Below, piece after piece: positions 8,093 through 17,419 of a DNA stretch of 64,000 bases (position 1 is its first letter; each line of letters begins with the position of its first letter). The notes below the pieces were generated by a model. The model worked only from the letters and a program-made list of their open reading frames with translations. It was not told the origin of the DNA and ran no database searches. The stretch comes from Arthrobacter sp. D5-1. GTDB taxonomy: Bacteria > Actinomycetota > Actinomycetes > Actinomycetales > Micrococcaceae. The stretch is from assembly GCF_017357425.1 (NCBI RefSeq), contig NZ_CP014571.1, positions 1,488,001 to 1,552,000 of the forward strand, in the 5' to 3' direction. The translations under genes were made by a program, and so were the position numbers.

Positions 8093-8126
8093 CGGAAGGC
8101 CCCGGGTGGTGTCCCGGGGCCTTCCG
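8093..8126 (-). terminator. Terminator of the livHMGF operon
   Basis: Perfect 14-bp inverted repeat CGGAAGGCCCCGGG / CCCGGGGCCTTCCG with a 6-nt loop, 20 nt beyond the livF stop on the minus strand. Confidence 0.85.
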
Positions 8127-8145
8127 TCGTGTGGGGCTGAGGTGG

Positions 8146-8912
8146 TTAGACCTCGTCCGCCAGAGTGCCCAGATAGAGCTGGATGACCTTGGGGTCCTTC
8201 ATAAGCTCACGGCCGGTACCCGTGTACGCGTCCTTGCCTTGGTCCAGTACGTAGCCGCGATCGCAGATCTGCAGGCATCGGCGGGCGTTCTGTTCAACCA
8301 TGATGACCGAGACGCCGGCACGGTTGATCTCGTGGACCCTGAGGAAGGTTTCGTCCTGTTTGACGGGGGAGAGGCCGGCTGACGGCTCGTCCAGGAGCAG
8401 TACGGCCGGATCCATCATGAGCGCCCTGCCCATGGCTACCATCTGGCGCTCACCACCGGAGAGCGACCCCGCACGCTGGGCGCGACGCTTAGCCAGTTCC
8501 GGGAACAGGCTGGTCACAAAGTCGAAGCGCTCAGCGAAGGCCTTGGGACGCTGGAACATGCCCATCTGGAGGTTCTCTTCGATGGTCAGTGCTGCGAACA
8601 CGTTGTTGGTCTGCGGCACGAAGCCCACACCCTGGGTCACCAGCTTGTTGGCTTTCAAACCCGTGAGGTCCTGGCCCCGGACCACCACGGTGCCGGAGTG
8701 GACTTTCACCAGCCCGAACATGGCCTTCAGCAGGGTGGACTTGCCGGCACCGTTGGGGCCGATGATGCCGATCAACTCACCCTTGCGTGCCTCGATGCTG
8801 CATCCGTTGAGGATGTTGACGCCGGGAATGTACCCGGCTACGAGGTTGGTGACTTTGACGACGGAATCGCCTGCCGGAGCAGCTGCTGAGGCGGGCATTG
8901 CGGCGGGGCTGC

Positions 8913-8916
<4 letters not shown>
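8146..8916 (-). CDS. livF: Branched-chain amino acid ABC transporter ATPase LivF
   Basis: 256 aa. Walker A GPNGAGKST, Q-loop near QTNNVF, ABC signature LSGGERQMVA, Walker B LLLDEPSAGL and the switch His region (here MVEQNARR, typical of LivF) are all present. It follows a 20-residue Ala-rich N-terminal tail. It is the last gene of the livHMGF operon, overlapping livG by 4 bp, and pairs with LivG to power import through LivH/LivM. Confidence 0.94.
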
Positions 8917-9901
<985 letters not shown>

Positions 9902-9905
<4 letters not shown>

Positions 9906-10870
9906 GCGAAAGCAAGCTCCTTCTTATTGCCGAAGACGCCTTGCGGGCGGAAGATCATCAGGAGCATCAGCGCGACACCCACCAGGATGTAGCGCAACTG
10001 GCCGGCCTGGACGGTGGTCAGCCACGTGACTGCCCCTGATTCGATAAGGCCGTAGAGCAGGCTCTGGGTCAGCGACAGGACAACCCAGAAGATCATGGCT
10101 CCGATGACCGGCCCCAGGACAGTGGCCATGCCGCCGAGGAGGAGGCAGGTCCACAGGAAGAACGTCAGTTCCGTGCCGTAGTTGGATGGCTGGACGGCGC
10201 CGCGGGGGAGTGTGAAGATCATGCCCGCCAAGGCTCCCAGGACACCACCGATGATCAGTGCCTGCATCTTGTAGGCGTAGACGTTCTTACCGAGCGAGCG
10301 GACAGCGTTCTCGTCCTCGCGGATGCCCTTCAGGACACGGCCCCACGGGCTGCGCATGAGGAGCCAGACCAGCACACAGCACACGATTACGAGTCCCCAA
10401 CCGACCACCCGGATGAAGAAGTCACGATTGTTCATGCCCATGTAGGACCCCTCGGGGAAGGGGTTCATGGCGTAGAACGTGTTCTCAAACGCGGCCAGGC
10501 CGTTGGCGGAGCCCGTAACGCTGGTGAGCTGGTTGGTGGTGACTACGTAACGGACAATTTCTGCCGCTGCGATGGTGACGATTGCCAGATAGTCGGCGCG
10601 TAGCCGGAGGGTGGGAATACCGAGGACGAAGGCGAAGATCACCGAGCAGAGAATGGAGATGATCAGTGCAAGGAAGAACGGAGCGTCGAAGCTCAGGGTT
10701 GAGATGGCGAAACCGTAGGCACCAACTGCCATAAAGCCTGCCTGGCCGAAGTTCAGCAGGCCTGAGTAGCCGAAGTGAACCGCAAGACCCAAAGCGGCCA
10801 GTGCGTACGCCGCCGTCGTCGGGCTGAATAATTCGCCAAGGGCGCTGGAGAAAATGAATCCGAAGTCCAT
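9902..10870 (-). CDS. livM: Branched-chain amino acid ABC transporter permease LivM
   Basis: 322 aa, polytopic membrane protein with about nine hydrophobic segments and the LivM family motif around GVLGALAGMIFTLPRGAV. The C-terminus ends in the conserved RPQGVFG. It forms the heterodimeric channel with LivH. The stop overlaps the livG start by 4 bp; 9 bp separate it from livH. Confidence 0.93.
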
Positions 10871-10879
10871 GGCCCGCTC

Positions 10880-12214
10880 CTAACCCACACGCTCACGCCG
10901 GCCGAGGATACCCTGCGGTCGGAACAGAAGAACAACGATCATGATGAACAGTGCACCGACGTACTTGAGGTCGGCGGGAAGGCCGAACACTGTAGTCAGT
11001 TCCACGAAGATGCCGACGACGATCGAGCCGATCAAAGCGCCGAAGACGGTTCCCAGACCACCCAGCGTCACGCCGGCGAAGATGAGAAGCAGGATCTGCG
11101 AGCCCATGTCGAAGGTGACACCGGGACGGTAGTACGCCCACAGGATGCCACCGAGGGAGGCGAGGACGCCGCCGACGATCCAGACGATGCGGATGACGGA
11201 GTCGACGTCGATGCCGGATGCGGCTGCCAAAGCGGGATTGTCCGCTACGGCGCGGGTTGCCTTGCCGAGACGGGTCTTCAGCAGGACGATGCCAATCAAC
11301 GCGATGACCACAGCGCTGATAATCAGTGACCAGAGGTTGTTCGGAGAGATGGACACAGGCCCTATCTGGATTTCGGCGCTTTGTGCACCGGGCAGCTGTT
11401 GGGTTGCTCCACCGAAGAAGAACTGGATGACGTAGCGGATGGCCAATGCCAGGCCGATGCTGACGATCATCATGGGAACGAGGCCGGAGCCGCGTTTCCG
11501 CAATGGACGCCAGAGTCCGGCGTCCTGGACGTAGCCAAAGAGCCCGCCCCCTATCAGTGCCAGCAGGATCGCCAGCCAGAAGGGGAGTCCGAATCCGTTG
11601 AACATGAACACGAGGACGGCGCCCAGGGTCACCATCTCGCCGTGGGCGAAGTTGGTCAGGCCCGTGGTTCCGAAGATCAGGGAGAGGCCCACTGAGGCGA
11701 GGGCGAGGAGGAGGCCAAAGCTCAGGCCCGCCACCAGGCGGTTGAGGAGGTTCTGGCCAAAGTCCTGCTGTTGGACCACGATGCCCTCACCGAAGGCGAA
11801 GATCACTGACAGGTTGGATGTTTGGCTGAACGTGACATCGCGGGGATTGTCCTGGCCCTCGGCCAGTGCGATGCCCTCCGGCAAGGTGGAGGTATCCAGC
11901 TCGATGGTGTAGGTACCTTGGACGGGAACACCGATGGTCCACGCACCATTGGCTCCGGAGGTTGCTTCACCTTCGAACCCGTTGCCTGAGGCCTTGATTT
12001 TGACGCCGGGTATGGGGGCCCGGGCATCATCGCGGAGGAACCCGCTGATGTTGTTTTGGAATGTCGTCGGTGACGGCGAAGGCGATGGGGTGGTTGCCTG
12101 TGCCGAGGGGGCGGCGATCAACAGAGCGGCGATGAGGGCTGCGAACAGCGCCCCCACAACTCTCTGCAGTCCCTTGGACCGTCTGATGGACGGGTCTCGC
12201 AGTGTGCTTCTCAA
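10880..12214 (-). CDS. livH: LivH permease with N-terminal secreted Ig-like domain
   Basis: 444 aa from the TTG at 12214. That start is chosen because GGAGG lies 8 nt before it; the GTG at 12229 has no ribosome site. Residues about 10-42 are a cleavable-looking signal sequence or first helix ending APSAQA. Residues about 52-125 resemble a carboxypeptidase-regulatory beta-sandwich (ISGFLRDDARAPIPGVKI, then YTIELDTSTLPEG). From about 150 the normal LivH permease follows (LLALASVGLSLIFGTTGLTN) and ends RPQGILGRRE. Classic LivH is about 300 aa, so the extra domain should stand outside the membrane, perhaps docking the binding lipoprotein. First gene of livHMGF, with a CRP-like box about 100 bp upstream. 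Confidence 0.9.
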   Translation of the reverse strand: MRSTLRDPSIRRSKGLQRVVGALFAALIAALLIAAPSAQATTPSPSPSPTTFQNNISGFLRDDARAPIPGVKIKASGNGFEGEATSGANGAWTIGVPVQGTYTIELDTSTLPEGIALAEGQDNPRDVTFSQTSNLSVIFAFGEGIVVQQQDFGQNLLNRLVAGLSFGLLLALASVGLSLIFGTTGLTNFAHGEMVTLGAVLVFMFNGFGLPFWLAILLALIGGGLFGYVQDAGLWRPLRKRGSGLVPMMIVSIGLALAIRYVIQFFFGGATQQLPGAQSAEIQIGPVSISPNNLWSLIISAVVIALIGIVLLKTRLGKATRAVADNPALAAASGIDVDSVIRIVWIVGGVLASLGGILWAYYRPGVTFDMGSQILLLIFAGVTLGGLGTVFGALIGSIVVGIFVELTTVFGLPADLKYVGALFIMIVVLLFRPQGILGRRERVG

Positions 12215-12631
12215 AATGGAAACCTCCACAGTGGGGGTGGTCCCGGCTGCGCCATTGCAGCCGGTGCGAACGGTAAATGGGGCTTGTGAACAGTTCTTGC
12301 CTAGCTGCCTCGATTGTGATCTAAGTCACCCATGTGTGGCCTATGTTACCGCCCGGTGGGCCGAATAAATGCCCAGTTCGGGGGTGCAAACATCGCGATC
12401 GGATAACAACTGTGAAGCTATAGGCAACTAATGATGTAGCTGTAGTTAAGTAAACCTTTGTTGAGTACGGGTGTTTCTAAACGTTCGGGCGGGTCCCTGC
12501 CGCTGCCACTCTGCCGGTTTCGTGTCACGGTTGCGTTTCGTCTGGGTGAACAAGGGAACTTTCCCTGCCGCGCGCGCGTGGTAATTGGTACCGTGAATTA
12601 TCACTAGCCCTTTTTCAGGAGGACACCCGCA
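12215..12631. promoter_or_regulatory. Divergent promoter region between livH and the BI-1 gene
   Basis: About 400 bp without a coding frame. It contains the livH ribosome site at its left edge, a CRP/GlxR-like box at 12315-12330, and on the right a TACCGT box (12589-12594) that could serve as -10 for the BI-1 gene, whose Shine-Dalgarno sequence CAGGAGGA follows. The middle (12340-12580) is locally AT-richer but shows nothing else I can name. Confidence 0.5.
12315..12330. promoter_or_regulatory. CRP/GlxR-like site upstream of livHMGF
   Basis: TGTGATCTAAGTCACC matches TGTGA-N6-TCACA at nine of ten fixed bases. Together with 5583-5598 it gives a shared TGTGAYCTRARTCACY, also in the spacer, which argues for one regulator controlling both parts of the transporter. 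Confidence 0.65.
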
Positions 12632-13543
12632 ATGGCACTTGGCGGAAACCCAGTCTTCAACGGAAAGAATTTCCGTGGAGCAAAGCAGGCCCCGCCTGTA
12701 CCGCAGAACCCGTACGGCCAGCAGTTCAACCAGGCCCCCGGTCGGGCGCCTGGCCAGGTGTTGGATGGCCAGGCCGCGTGGTCTGCCCAGCAGCAGAACA
12801 TGACCAATGAGCAGCTGCAGCAGATGTACAACCAGCCGGCTGCCCGCCCCGCCGATACCGGCCGTATGACCTATGACGACGTCATCATGAAGACTGTCGC
12901 CTGCCTGGTGGTTTTGGTGATCGGCGCCGGCGTGACGCTCTTCGTAGCTCCCGCCCTCTCGACCATGCTCATGATCGTTGGCGCACTGGGCGGCTTCGTC
13001 CTGGCCCTGGTCAACACCTTCAAGAAGCAGCCCTCACCGGCACTGATCCTTGCCTACGCCGGCCTGGAAGGCCTGTTCCTGGGCGGCCTTACCCGCATCC
13101 TCGACGGCATGTACCCCGGCGTCGGCCTCCAGGCTGTCATCGGCACGCTGGCAGTCTTCGGCGTCACGCTGGTGCTGTTCAAGAGCGGCAAGGTCCGCGC
13201 CACCCCCAAGATGGTGCGCTTCTTCATGATCGCCACCATTGGCTACGCAGTCTTCGCGCTCATCAACATGGTGATGATGTGGACCGGTGCCGTGCAGGAG
13301 CCCTTCGGCCTGCGCACCAGCATGACGATTGCAGGCATCCCCTTGGGTGTCTTCATCGGCATCCTGGCCATCGGCCTGGCAGCGTTCTCGCTGATCATGG
13401 ACTTCACCAGCATTGAAGAAGGCGTCCGCGCCGGTGCCCCGGAGCGTTACTCCTGGGTGGCGGCCTTCGGCCTGACGGTCACGCTGGTTTGGCTCTACGT
13501 AGAAATCATTCGCCTTCTGGCTATTTTGCGAGGCGACGACTAA
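12632..13543 (+). CDS. Bax inhibitor-1/YccA family membrane protein
   Basis: 303 aa. Residues 1-85 are a hydrophilic Gln/Pro/Ala-rich cytoplasmic tail, then seven hydrophobic segments of the BI-1/YccA fold follow (starting MKTVACLVVLVIGAGVTL). The C-terminal region SLIMDFTSIEEGVRAGAPER carries the conserved acidic residues of the family. Related proteins are pH-sensitive calcium leak channels or regulators of membrane proteases; the role in actinobacteria is not settled. The ribosome site CAGGAGGA precedes the ATG and a strong terminator follows, so it is monocistronic. Confidence 0.9.
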   Translation: MALGGNPVFNGKNFRGAKQAPPVPQNPYGQQFNQAPGRAPGQVLDGQAAWSAQQQNMTNEQLQQMYNQPAARPADTGRMTYDDVIMKTVACLVVLVIGAGVTLFVAPALSTMLMIVGALGGFVLALVNTFKKQPSPALILAYAGLEGLFLGGLTRILDGMYPGVGLQAVIGTLAVFGVTLVLFKSGKVRATPKMVRFFMIATIGYAVFALINMVMMWTGAVQEPFGLRTSMTIAGIPLGVFIGILAIGLAAFSLIMDFTSIEEGVRAGAPERYSWVAAFGLTVTLVWLYVEIIRLLAILRGDD

Positions 13544-13580
13544 CTGCTGCAGGCCCAACCTGCAAAGTAAGCCGACCCGA

Positions 13581-13612
13581 AATGCCCCCGAAGACTCTTC
13601 GGGGGCATTTTT
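13581..13612 (+). terminator. Rho-independent terminator after the BI-1 gene
   Basis: Inverted repeat AATGCCCCCGAA / TTCGGGGGCATT followed by TTTT, 38 nt after the stop. Confidence 0.9.
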
Positions 13613-13617
13613 GTGTG

Positions 13618-13707
13618 TCGAGGGGTGAGCTCTGGCCTCTAAGCGGGGGATCATAGGGGCGAGATCCAACCCCTCGGGGGCTCATAGGGGCGAGATCCAA
13701 CCCCTCG
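13618..13707. repeat. Dispersed palindrome-ended repeat, with a local tandem duplication
   Basis: A unit running from CGAGGGGTGAGCTC (about 13619-13632) to GATCCAACCCCTCG (about 13663-13676) has inverted ends CGAGGGGT/ACCCCTCG. Its right 26 bp (13651-13676, TCATAGGGG...CCCTCG) is repeated exactly at 13682-13707. A second, diverged copy of the unit lies reversed at 30358-30424. It sits between convergent genes, directly beside the thiolase stop. Confidence 0.7.
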
Positions 13708-13710
13708 CGG

Positions 13711-14949
13711 TTAGCTCAAGCGTTCGAAAACCACGGCCATTCCCTGCCCGCCGCCAACACACAGAGTGGCAAGCCCCAGGGTTCCGTCCCGTTCCTTGAG
13801 CCCGTTCAGGAGCGTGCTGGTCATCCGTGCGCCGGTCATGCCAAAGGGGTGTCCCAAGGCGATGGCACCACCGTGGACGTTGAGCTTGGCAGGGTCGATG
13901 CCCAGTTCCCGTGCACTTGCCACCACCTGCACGGCGAAGGCTTCATTAAGTTCCACGAGATCAATGTCGTCCATGGTCAGGCCGGCCAGTGCCAAGGCCC
14001 GCTGGGTGGACTCAACGGGACCCATGCCCATGAGCTCGGGGGAGAGTGCGCTCACTCCTGTGGACACCACCCTGGCCAGCGGTTCGAGGCCCAACTCGCG
14101 GGCCCGGGCATCGCTCATGACCACTACGGCTGCGGCGCCGTCGTTGAGGGGGCACGCGTTGCCGGCGGTGACTGTCCCGTCGGAACGGAACACGGGTTGG
14201 AGGGCGGACACGGCTTCAAGTGTCACCCCCGCTCGCGGAGAGTCGTCGCGCTCCACCACGGTGCCGTCCCGGCGGGTGTAGGGGGTAATGTCGCGGGCGT
14301 AGAATCCTGAAGCGATGGCTGCCTCGGCCCGGTTCTGGCTCAGGACGCCCCACTCATCCTGCTCGGCCCTGCTGACGCCATAGGTGGTGGCAACGTTCTC
14401 TGCCGTTTGGCCCATGGAGATGTAGATGTCCGGCAAACGGCCACCCAAGCGGGGATCGGTCCACGGAATGTTGGACGCTGCCCTGGCTGCCGTGCGTTGG
14501 GCCGCTGGGCCGAACAGGGGGTTGTGGTTGGCGGTGTCCGTTTCTCCTGCGCCTGCCCAGTTCTGGTAGCGGGACACGCTCTCCACCCCGGCGGAGACGA
14601 TCGTGTTGGCTTCCCCGGCTTTGATGGCGTGGAAGGCCATCCGCAGCGTTTGCAGGCTCGATGCACAGAAACGGTTGATGGTGGCCGCCGGTACCTGGTC
14701 CATTCCTGCCAGGACAGCTACCACGCGTGCCATGTTGGAGCCGGCTTCGCCGCTGGGTTCTGCGCAACCAAGAAGGAGATCGTCCAGACCGCGCCCATCC
14801 TCGGCGGCCGGATCAAATGCCGGAATCCTGGCGAGGGCGGCCTGCACCATTGCGGTGGCGAGGTCATCGGGGCGCTCGTCCCTCAGGGACCCTTTGAAGG
14901 CGCGGCCAATGGGGCTTCTGGCAGTGGAAACAATGACAGCCTCAGTCAT
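13711..14949 (-). CDS. Acetyl-CoA C-acyltransferase (thiolase)
   Basis: 412 aa from the ATG at 14949, preferred over the GTG two codons upstream because TAAGCT lies 6 nt before it (leaderless layout). The nucleophilic Cys is in NRFCASSLQTL, the HGG loop is VHGGAIALGHPFGMTGAR, and the second active Cys is in LCVGGGQGMAV near the C-terminus. It performs the last step of fatty acid beta-oxidation (3-ketoacyl-CoA plus CoA to acetyl-CoA plus shortened acyl-CoA), or acetoacetyl-CoA synthesis/cleavage. No partner hydratase/dehydrogenase gene is adjacent, so FadA- versus AtoB-like use is unresolved. Confidence 0.92.
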   Translation of the reverse strand: MTEAVIVSTARSPIGRAFKGSLRDERPDDLATAMVQAALARIPAFDPAAEDGRGLDDLLLGCAEPSGEAGSNMARVVAVLAGMDQVPAATINRFCASSLQTLRMAFHAIKAGEANTIVSAGVESVSRYQNWAGAGETDTANHNPLFGPAAQRTAARAASNIPWTDPRLGGRLPDIYISMGQTAENVATTYGVSRAEQDEWGVLSQNRAEAAIASGFYARDITPYTRRDGTVVERDDSPRAGVTLEAVSALQPVFRSDGTVTAGNACPLNDGAAAVVVMSDARARELGLEPLARVVSTGVSALSPELMGMGPVESTQRALALAGLTMDDIDLVELNEAFAVQVVASARELGIDPAKLNVHGGAIALGHPFGMTGARMTSTLLNGLKERDGTLGLATLCVGGGQGMAVVFERLS

Positions 14950-14955
14950 GGCCAC

Positions 14956-14961
14956 AGCTTA
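14956..14961 (-). promoter_or_regulatory. -10 box TAAGCT, leaderless thiolase promoter
   Basis: On the minus strand TAAGCT is followed by 6 nt and then the ATG at 14949. Confidence 0.5.
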
Positions 14962-14989
14962 CGCCCGGCGCCTGCACCAGCGCCGGGCG
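14962..14989 (-). terminator. Hairpin between galK and the thiolase gene
   Basis: Perfect 10-bp inverted repeat CGCCCGGCGC / GCGCCGGGCG with an 8-nt loop, 22 nt after the galK stop. There is no T tract. It directly abuts the thiolase -10 box. Confidence 0.6.
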
Positions 14990-15011
14990 GTTACTGGAAA
15001 TCACGGAAGTG

Positions 15012-16172
15012 TCAGGCCAATCGGCGGGCGCCTGCCGCCGGAGTCACCGTGAAGATGTCCGGCGCGGCGTAACCGGCGTCGGCGAAGGAACGCACGACGG
15101 CGTCACGCACCTGCTGCTCCTGGCCCACCGGGGTCAGGGCAATGGCCGAACCGCCGAACCCGCCGCCGGTCATGCGGGCACCGATGGCGCCGTTGGCGCG
15201 GGAAGTGTCCACGGCGAGGTCCAACTCGGGGCAGGAGATCTCAAAGTCGTCGCGCATGGAAACGTGGCTCGCATCCAACAGGGGACCAATGCTGGCGGGT
15301 CCTTGGCTGCCCAGTATGTCCACGGTTTGCAGCACGCGGTCGTTCTCGGTGACCACGTGGCGCACGCGCTTCAACGTTGTTTCATCCAGCAGTCCGGACG
15401 CTTCCTCCAAGCGTTCCACACCGACATCGCGCAGTGCTTTGACGCCCAGGATCCCGGCACCCAGCTCGCAGGACGCACGGCGGGAGGCGTAACCGCCGTC
15501 GGCATGTGAGTGCGAGACCTTGGTGTCGATGACCAGCAGGACCAAACCGGAGGCTTCGGCGTCGAACGGTACCAGGTCCACGTGCTGGTCGCGGCAGTCC
15601 AGGAAGACAGCCTGTCCCTTGGCGCCACGCAGGGATGCCGATTGGTCCATGATTCCGGTGGGTGCGCCAACGTAGGCGTTTTCGGCCCGCTGGGTGGCCA
15701 GCACAAGGTCCTCGGCGGCGAGTCCGGCTCCGGTCAGCTCATTCAGGGCGCTGATGACGGCGCACTCAATGGCGTGGGAGGAGGAGAGGCCGGCGCCCGA
15801 CGGGACGTCCGAGTCGAGCAGGAGGTCGAAGCCGGGCACCGTGATGCCACGCTCCTTCAGCGCCCAGGCGACCCCCAGCGGGTAGCGGGACCAACCTTCG
15901 CCCGAGCCCGGTTCCAGCTCTGAAAGATCGGCCTCCACCAGTCCGTGCCCACCGAACGTGGACAGCATGCGGACCCTTGAGTCATCGCGGACGCGCAACG
16001 CCACCTTTGCTGTCTTATCGATGGCGAAGGGCAGCACGAAACCTTCGTTGTAGTCGGTGTGCTCGCCGATCAGGTTGACGCGTCCCGGTGCCTGCCACAC
16101 GCCGTCGGGGGCTTCACCGAACGTTTCCTGGAAGCGGGCGGCGAGGACGCTGGTATCGGTAGTGGTGCTCAT
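15012..16172 (-). CDS. galK: Galactokinase
   Basis: 386 aa of the GHMP kinase family. The galactokinase signature GRVNLIGEHTDYNEGFVLP is near residue 28, the ATP-binding loop PSGAGLSSSHAIE near 125, and the third motif RMTGGGFGGSAIAL near 335. It phosphorylates galactose at C1 with ATP (second step of the Leloir pathway). The ATG overlaps the galT stop (16169-16172), giving a galT-galK operon. Length is normal for the family. Confidence 0.96.
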   Translation of the reverse strand: MSTTTDTSVLAARFQETFGEAPDGVWQAPGRVNLIGEHTDYNEGFVLPFAIDKTAKVALRVRDDSRVRMLSTFGGHGLVEADLSELEPGSGEGWSRYPLGVAWALKERGITVPGFDLLLDSDVPSGAGLSSSHAIECAVISALNELTGAGLAAEDLVLATQRAENAYVGAPTGIMDQSASLRGAKGQAVFLDCRDQHVDLVPFDAEASGLVLLVIDTKVSHSHADGGYASRRASCELGAGILGVKALRDVGVERLEEASGLLDETTLKRVRHVVTENDRVLQTVDILGSQGPASIGPLLDASHVSMRDDFEISCPELDLAVDTSRANGAIGARMTGGGFGGSAIALTPVGQEQQVRDAVVRSFADAGYAAPDIFTVTPAAGARRLA

Positions 16173-17320
16173 GCTCGGGTGCCTTCCAGGGTCTTGGGGG
16201 ATGCCGGTGCCGCGGCGACGCTGCGGAGCCTCTCCGCCACGGCTTCGGGGGTGGTGTCGTTGATGAACGCTCCCATGGCGGCCTCTGAGCCGGCCAAGTA
16301 CTTGAGCTTATCGGCTGCGCGACGGGGTGAAGTCAACTGCAGGTGGAGCTGGCCTGCAGGGCGCAGGGACGGATCCAGCGGAGCCTGGTGCCATGCGGAG
16401 ATATACGGCATGGGAGTGGGGTAGAGGGAGTCGAGGCGCTTGAGCAGGTCAAGGTAGACGTGCGAAAGTTCATCGCGTTCTGCGCCCGTGAGCGCTGCGA
16501 GGTCGGGGACGCTGCGGTGGGGGACCACGTGGATTTCCAAGGGCCAACGCGCGGCGAAGGGGACGTAGGCGCTGAAGTGTTCGGCCTCCAGCACCATGCG
16601 GCTGCCGTCTTCGCGTTCAGCCTTGAGGAGCGACGCCGCCAGCGTCTCCTTCCCGTCGACGTCGTCGTAGTATTTCCGTGCGACAGCACCGAGTTGGGCG
16701 GCGCGCGGCGTGACGTACGGGTACGCGTAGATCTGTCCATGCGGGTGGTGCAGGGTAACGCCGATGTCCGCGCCGCGGTTTTCGAACGGGAAGACCTGTT
16801 TGATGCCCGGCAAGGCGCTGAGCGCTTCGGTCCGCTGTGCCCATGCCTCAATGACGGTGCGAGCGCGGGTCTCCCCGAGTTCGGCGAAGGAGCCGGTGTG
16901 CTGCGGGGTGAAGGCGACTACTTCGCATCGGCCGAATGCGGGTCCAACCGTCCCATGGCCGCTGGCGCCCGGTGCGGGCAGAGGGGGAATATCACCCAGG
17001 GCAGGGCCCAGGGAGGGGAAGCGGTTTTCGAACACCACAACGTCATAGTCCGCTGCCGGGATTTCCGAGGGGTTCGCCGCGGTAGTGGGGCAAATAGGGC
17101 ACTGGTCGGCAGGCGGCAGATGCGTGCGGGCCTGGCGGTGCGCAGCGACGGCAACCCAGTCGCCCGACAGGGCGTCATACCGGACTTCGCCGGGCTCGCC
17201 GCGGGCTGGGAGCTCGCGGTGGTCCACCAGGGATTCCGGTGTTCGCTCCGGAGTGCCGGGGTCGTCGAAGTAGATCAGCTCGCGGCTGTCCGCAAGGCGG
17301 GTGCTGGTGATGCGACTCAT
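16169..17320 (-). CDS. galT: Galactose-1-phosphate uridylyltransferase
   Basis: 383 aa from the ATG at 17320; a TTG at 17338 would add six residues. The active-site His-Pro-His is in LHHPHGQIYAYPYV, and zinc-site region CPICPTTA is present near residue 80. The uridine-binding stretch VVVFENRFPSL follows. It exchanges UMP between UDP-glucose and galactose-1-phosphate. It is the first gene of the galTK pair, divergent from galM, with tandem hexamer repeats in the shared control region. galE is not within the window. Confidence 0.95.
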   Translation of the reverse strand: MSRITSTRLADSRELIYFDDPGTPERTPESLVDHRELPARGEPGEVRYDALSGDWVAVAAHRQARTHLPPADQCPICPTTAANPSEIPAADYDVVVFENRFPSLGPALGDIPPLPAPGASGHGTVGPAFGRCEVVAFTPQHTGSFAELGETRARTVIEAWAQRTEALSALPGIKQVFPFENRGADIGVTLHHPHGQIYAYPYVTPRAAQLGAVARKYYDDVDGKETLAASLLKAEREDGSRMVLEAEHFSAYVPFAARWPLEIHVVPHRSVPDLAALTGAERDELSHVYLDLLKRLDSLYPTPMPYISAWHQAPLDPSLRPAGQLHLQLTSPRRAADKLKYLAGSEAAMGAFINDTTPEAVAERLRSVAAAPASPKTLEGTRA

Positions 17321-17359
17321 GGATCCATTGTTCCACAACCGATCAAAAGCGCATAGTTT

Positions 17360-17375
17360 CTAACAAAAGCTAACA
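17360..17375. promoter_or_regulatory. Tandem CTAACA hexamers between galT and galM
   Basis: CTAACA-AAAG-CTAACA, two direct repeats exactly 10 bp apart, so they face the same side of the helix. On the galT strand they read TGTTAG twice. Direct hexamer pairs of this kind are typical of DeoR/GlpR-type sugar repressors. The position in the divergent galT/galM gap supports a shared operator; the regulator gene is not in the window. Confidence 0.5.
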
Positions 17376-17407
17376 TTGAAGGTGGAGTTCCGGGCTTCGA
17401 AATGAAG

Positions 17408-17413
17408 TACGGT
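17408..17413 (+). promoter_or_regulatory. -10 box TACGGT, leaderless galM promoter
   Basis: TACGGT ends 6 nt before the ATG at 17420, which favours that codon over the ATG at 17402. Confidence 0.5.
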
Positions 17414-17419
17414 ATTGCC

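Noticed and set aside
12286..12302. TTGTGAACAGTTCTTG near livH, resembling a Rex site
   Set aside because: The spacer is three instead of four and the right half lacks CAC, so it does not fit the consensus.
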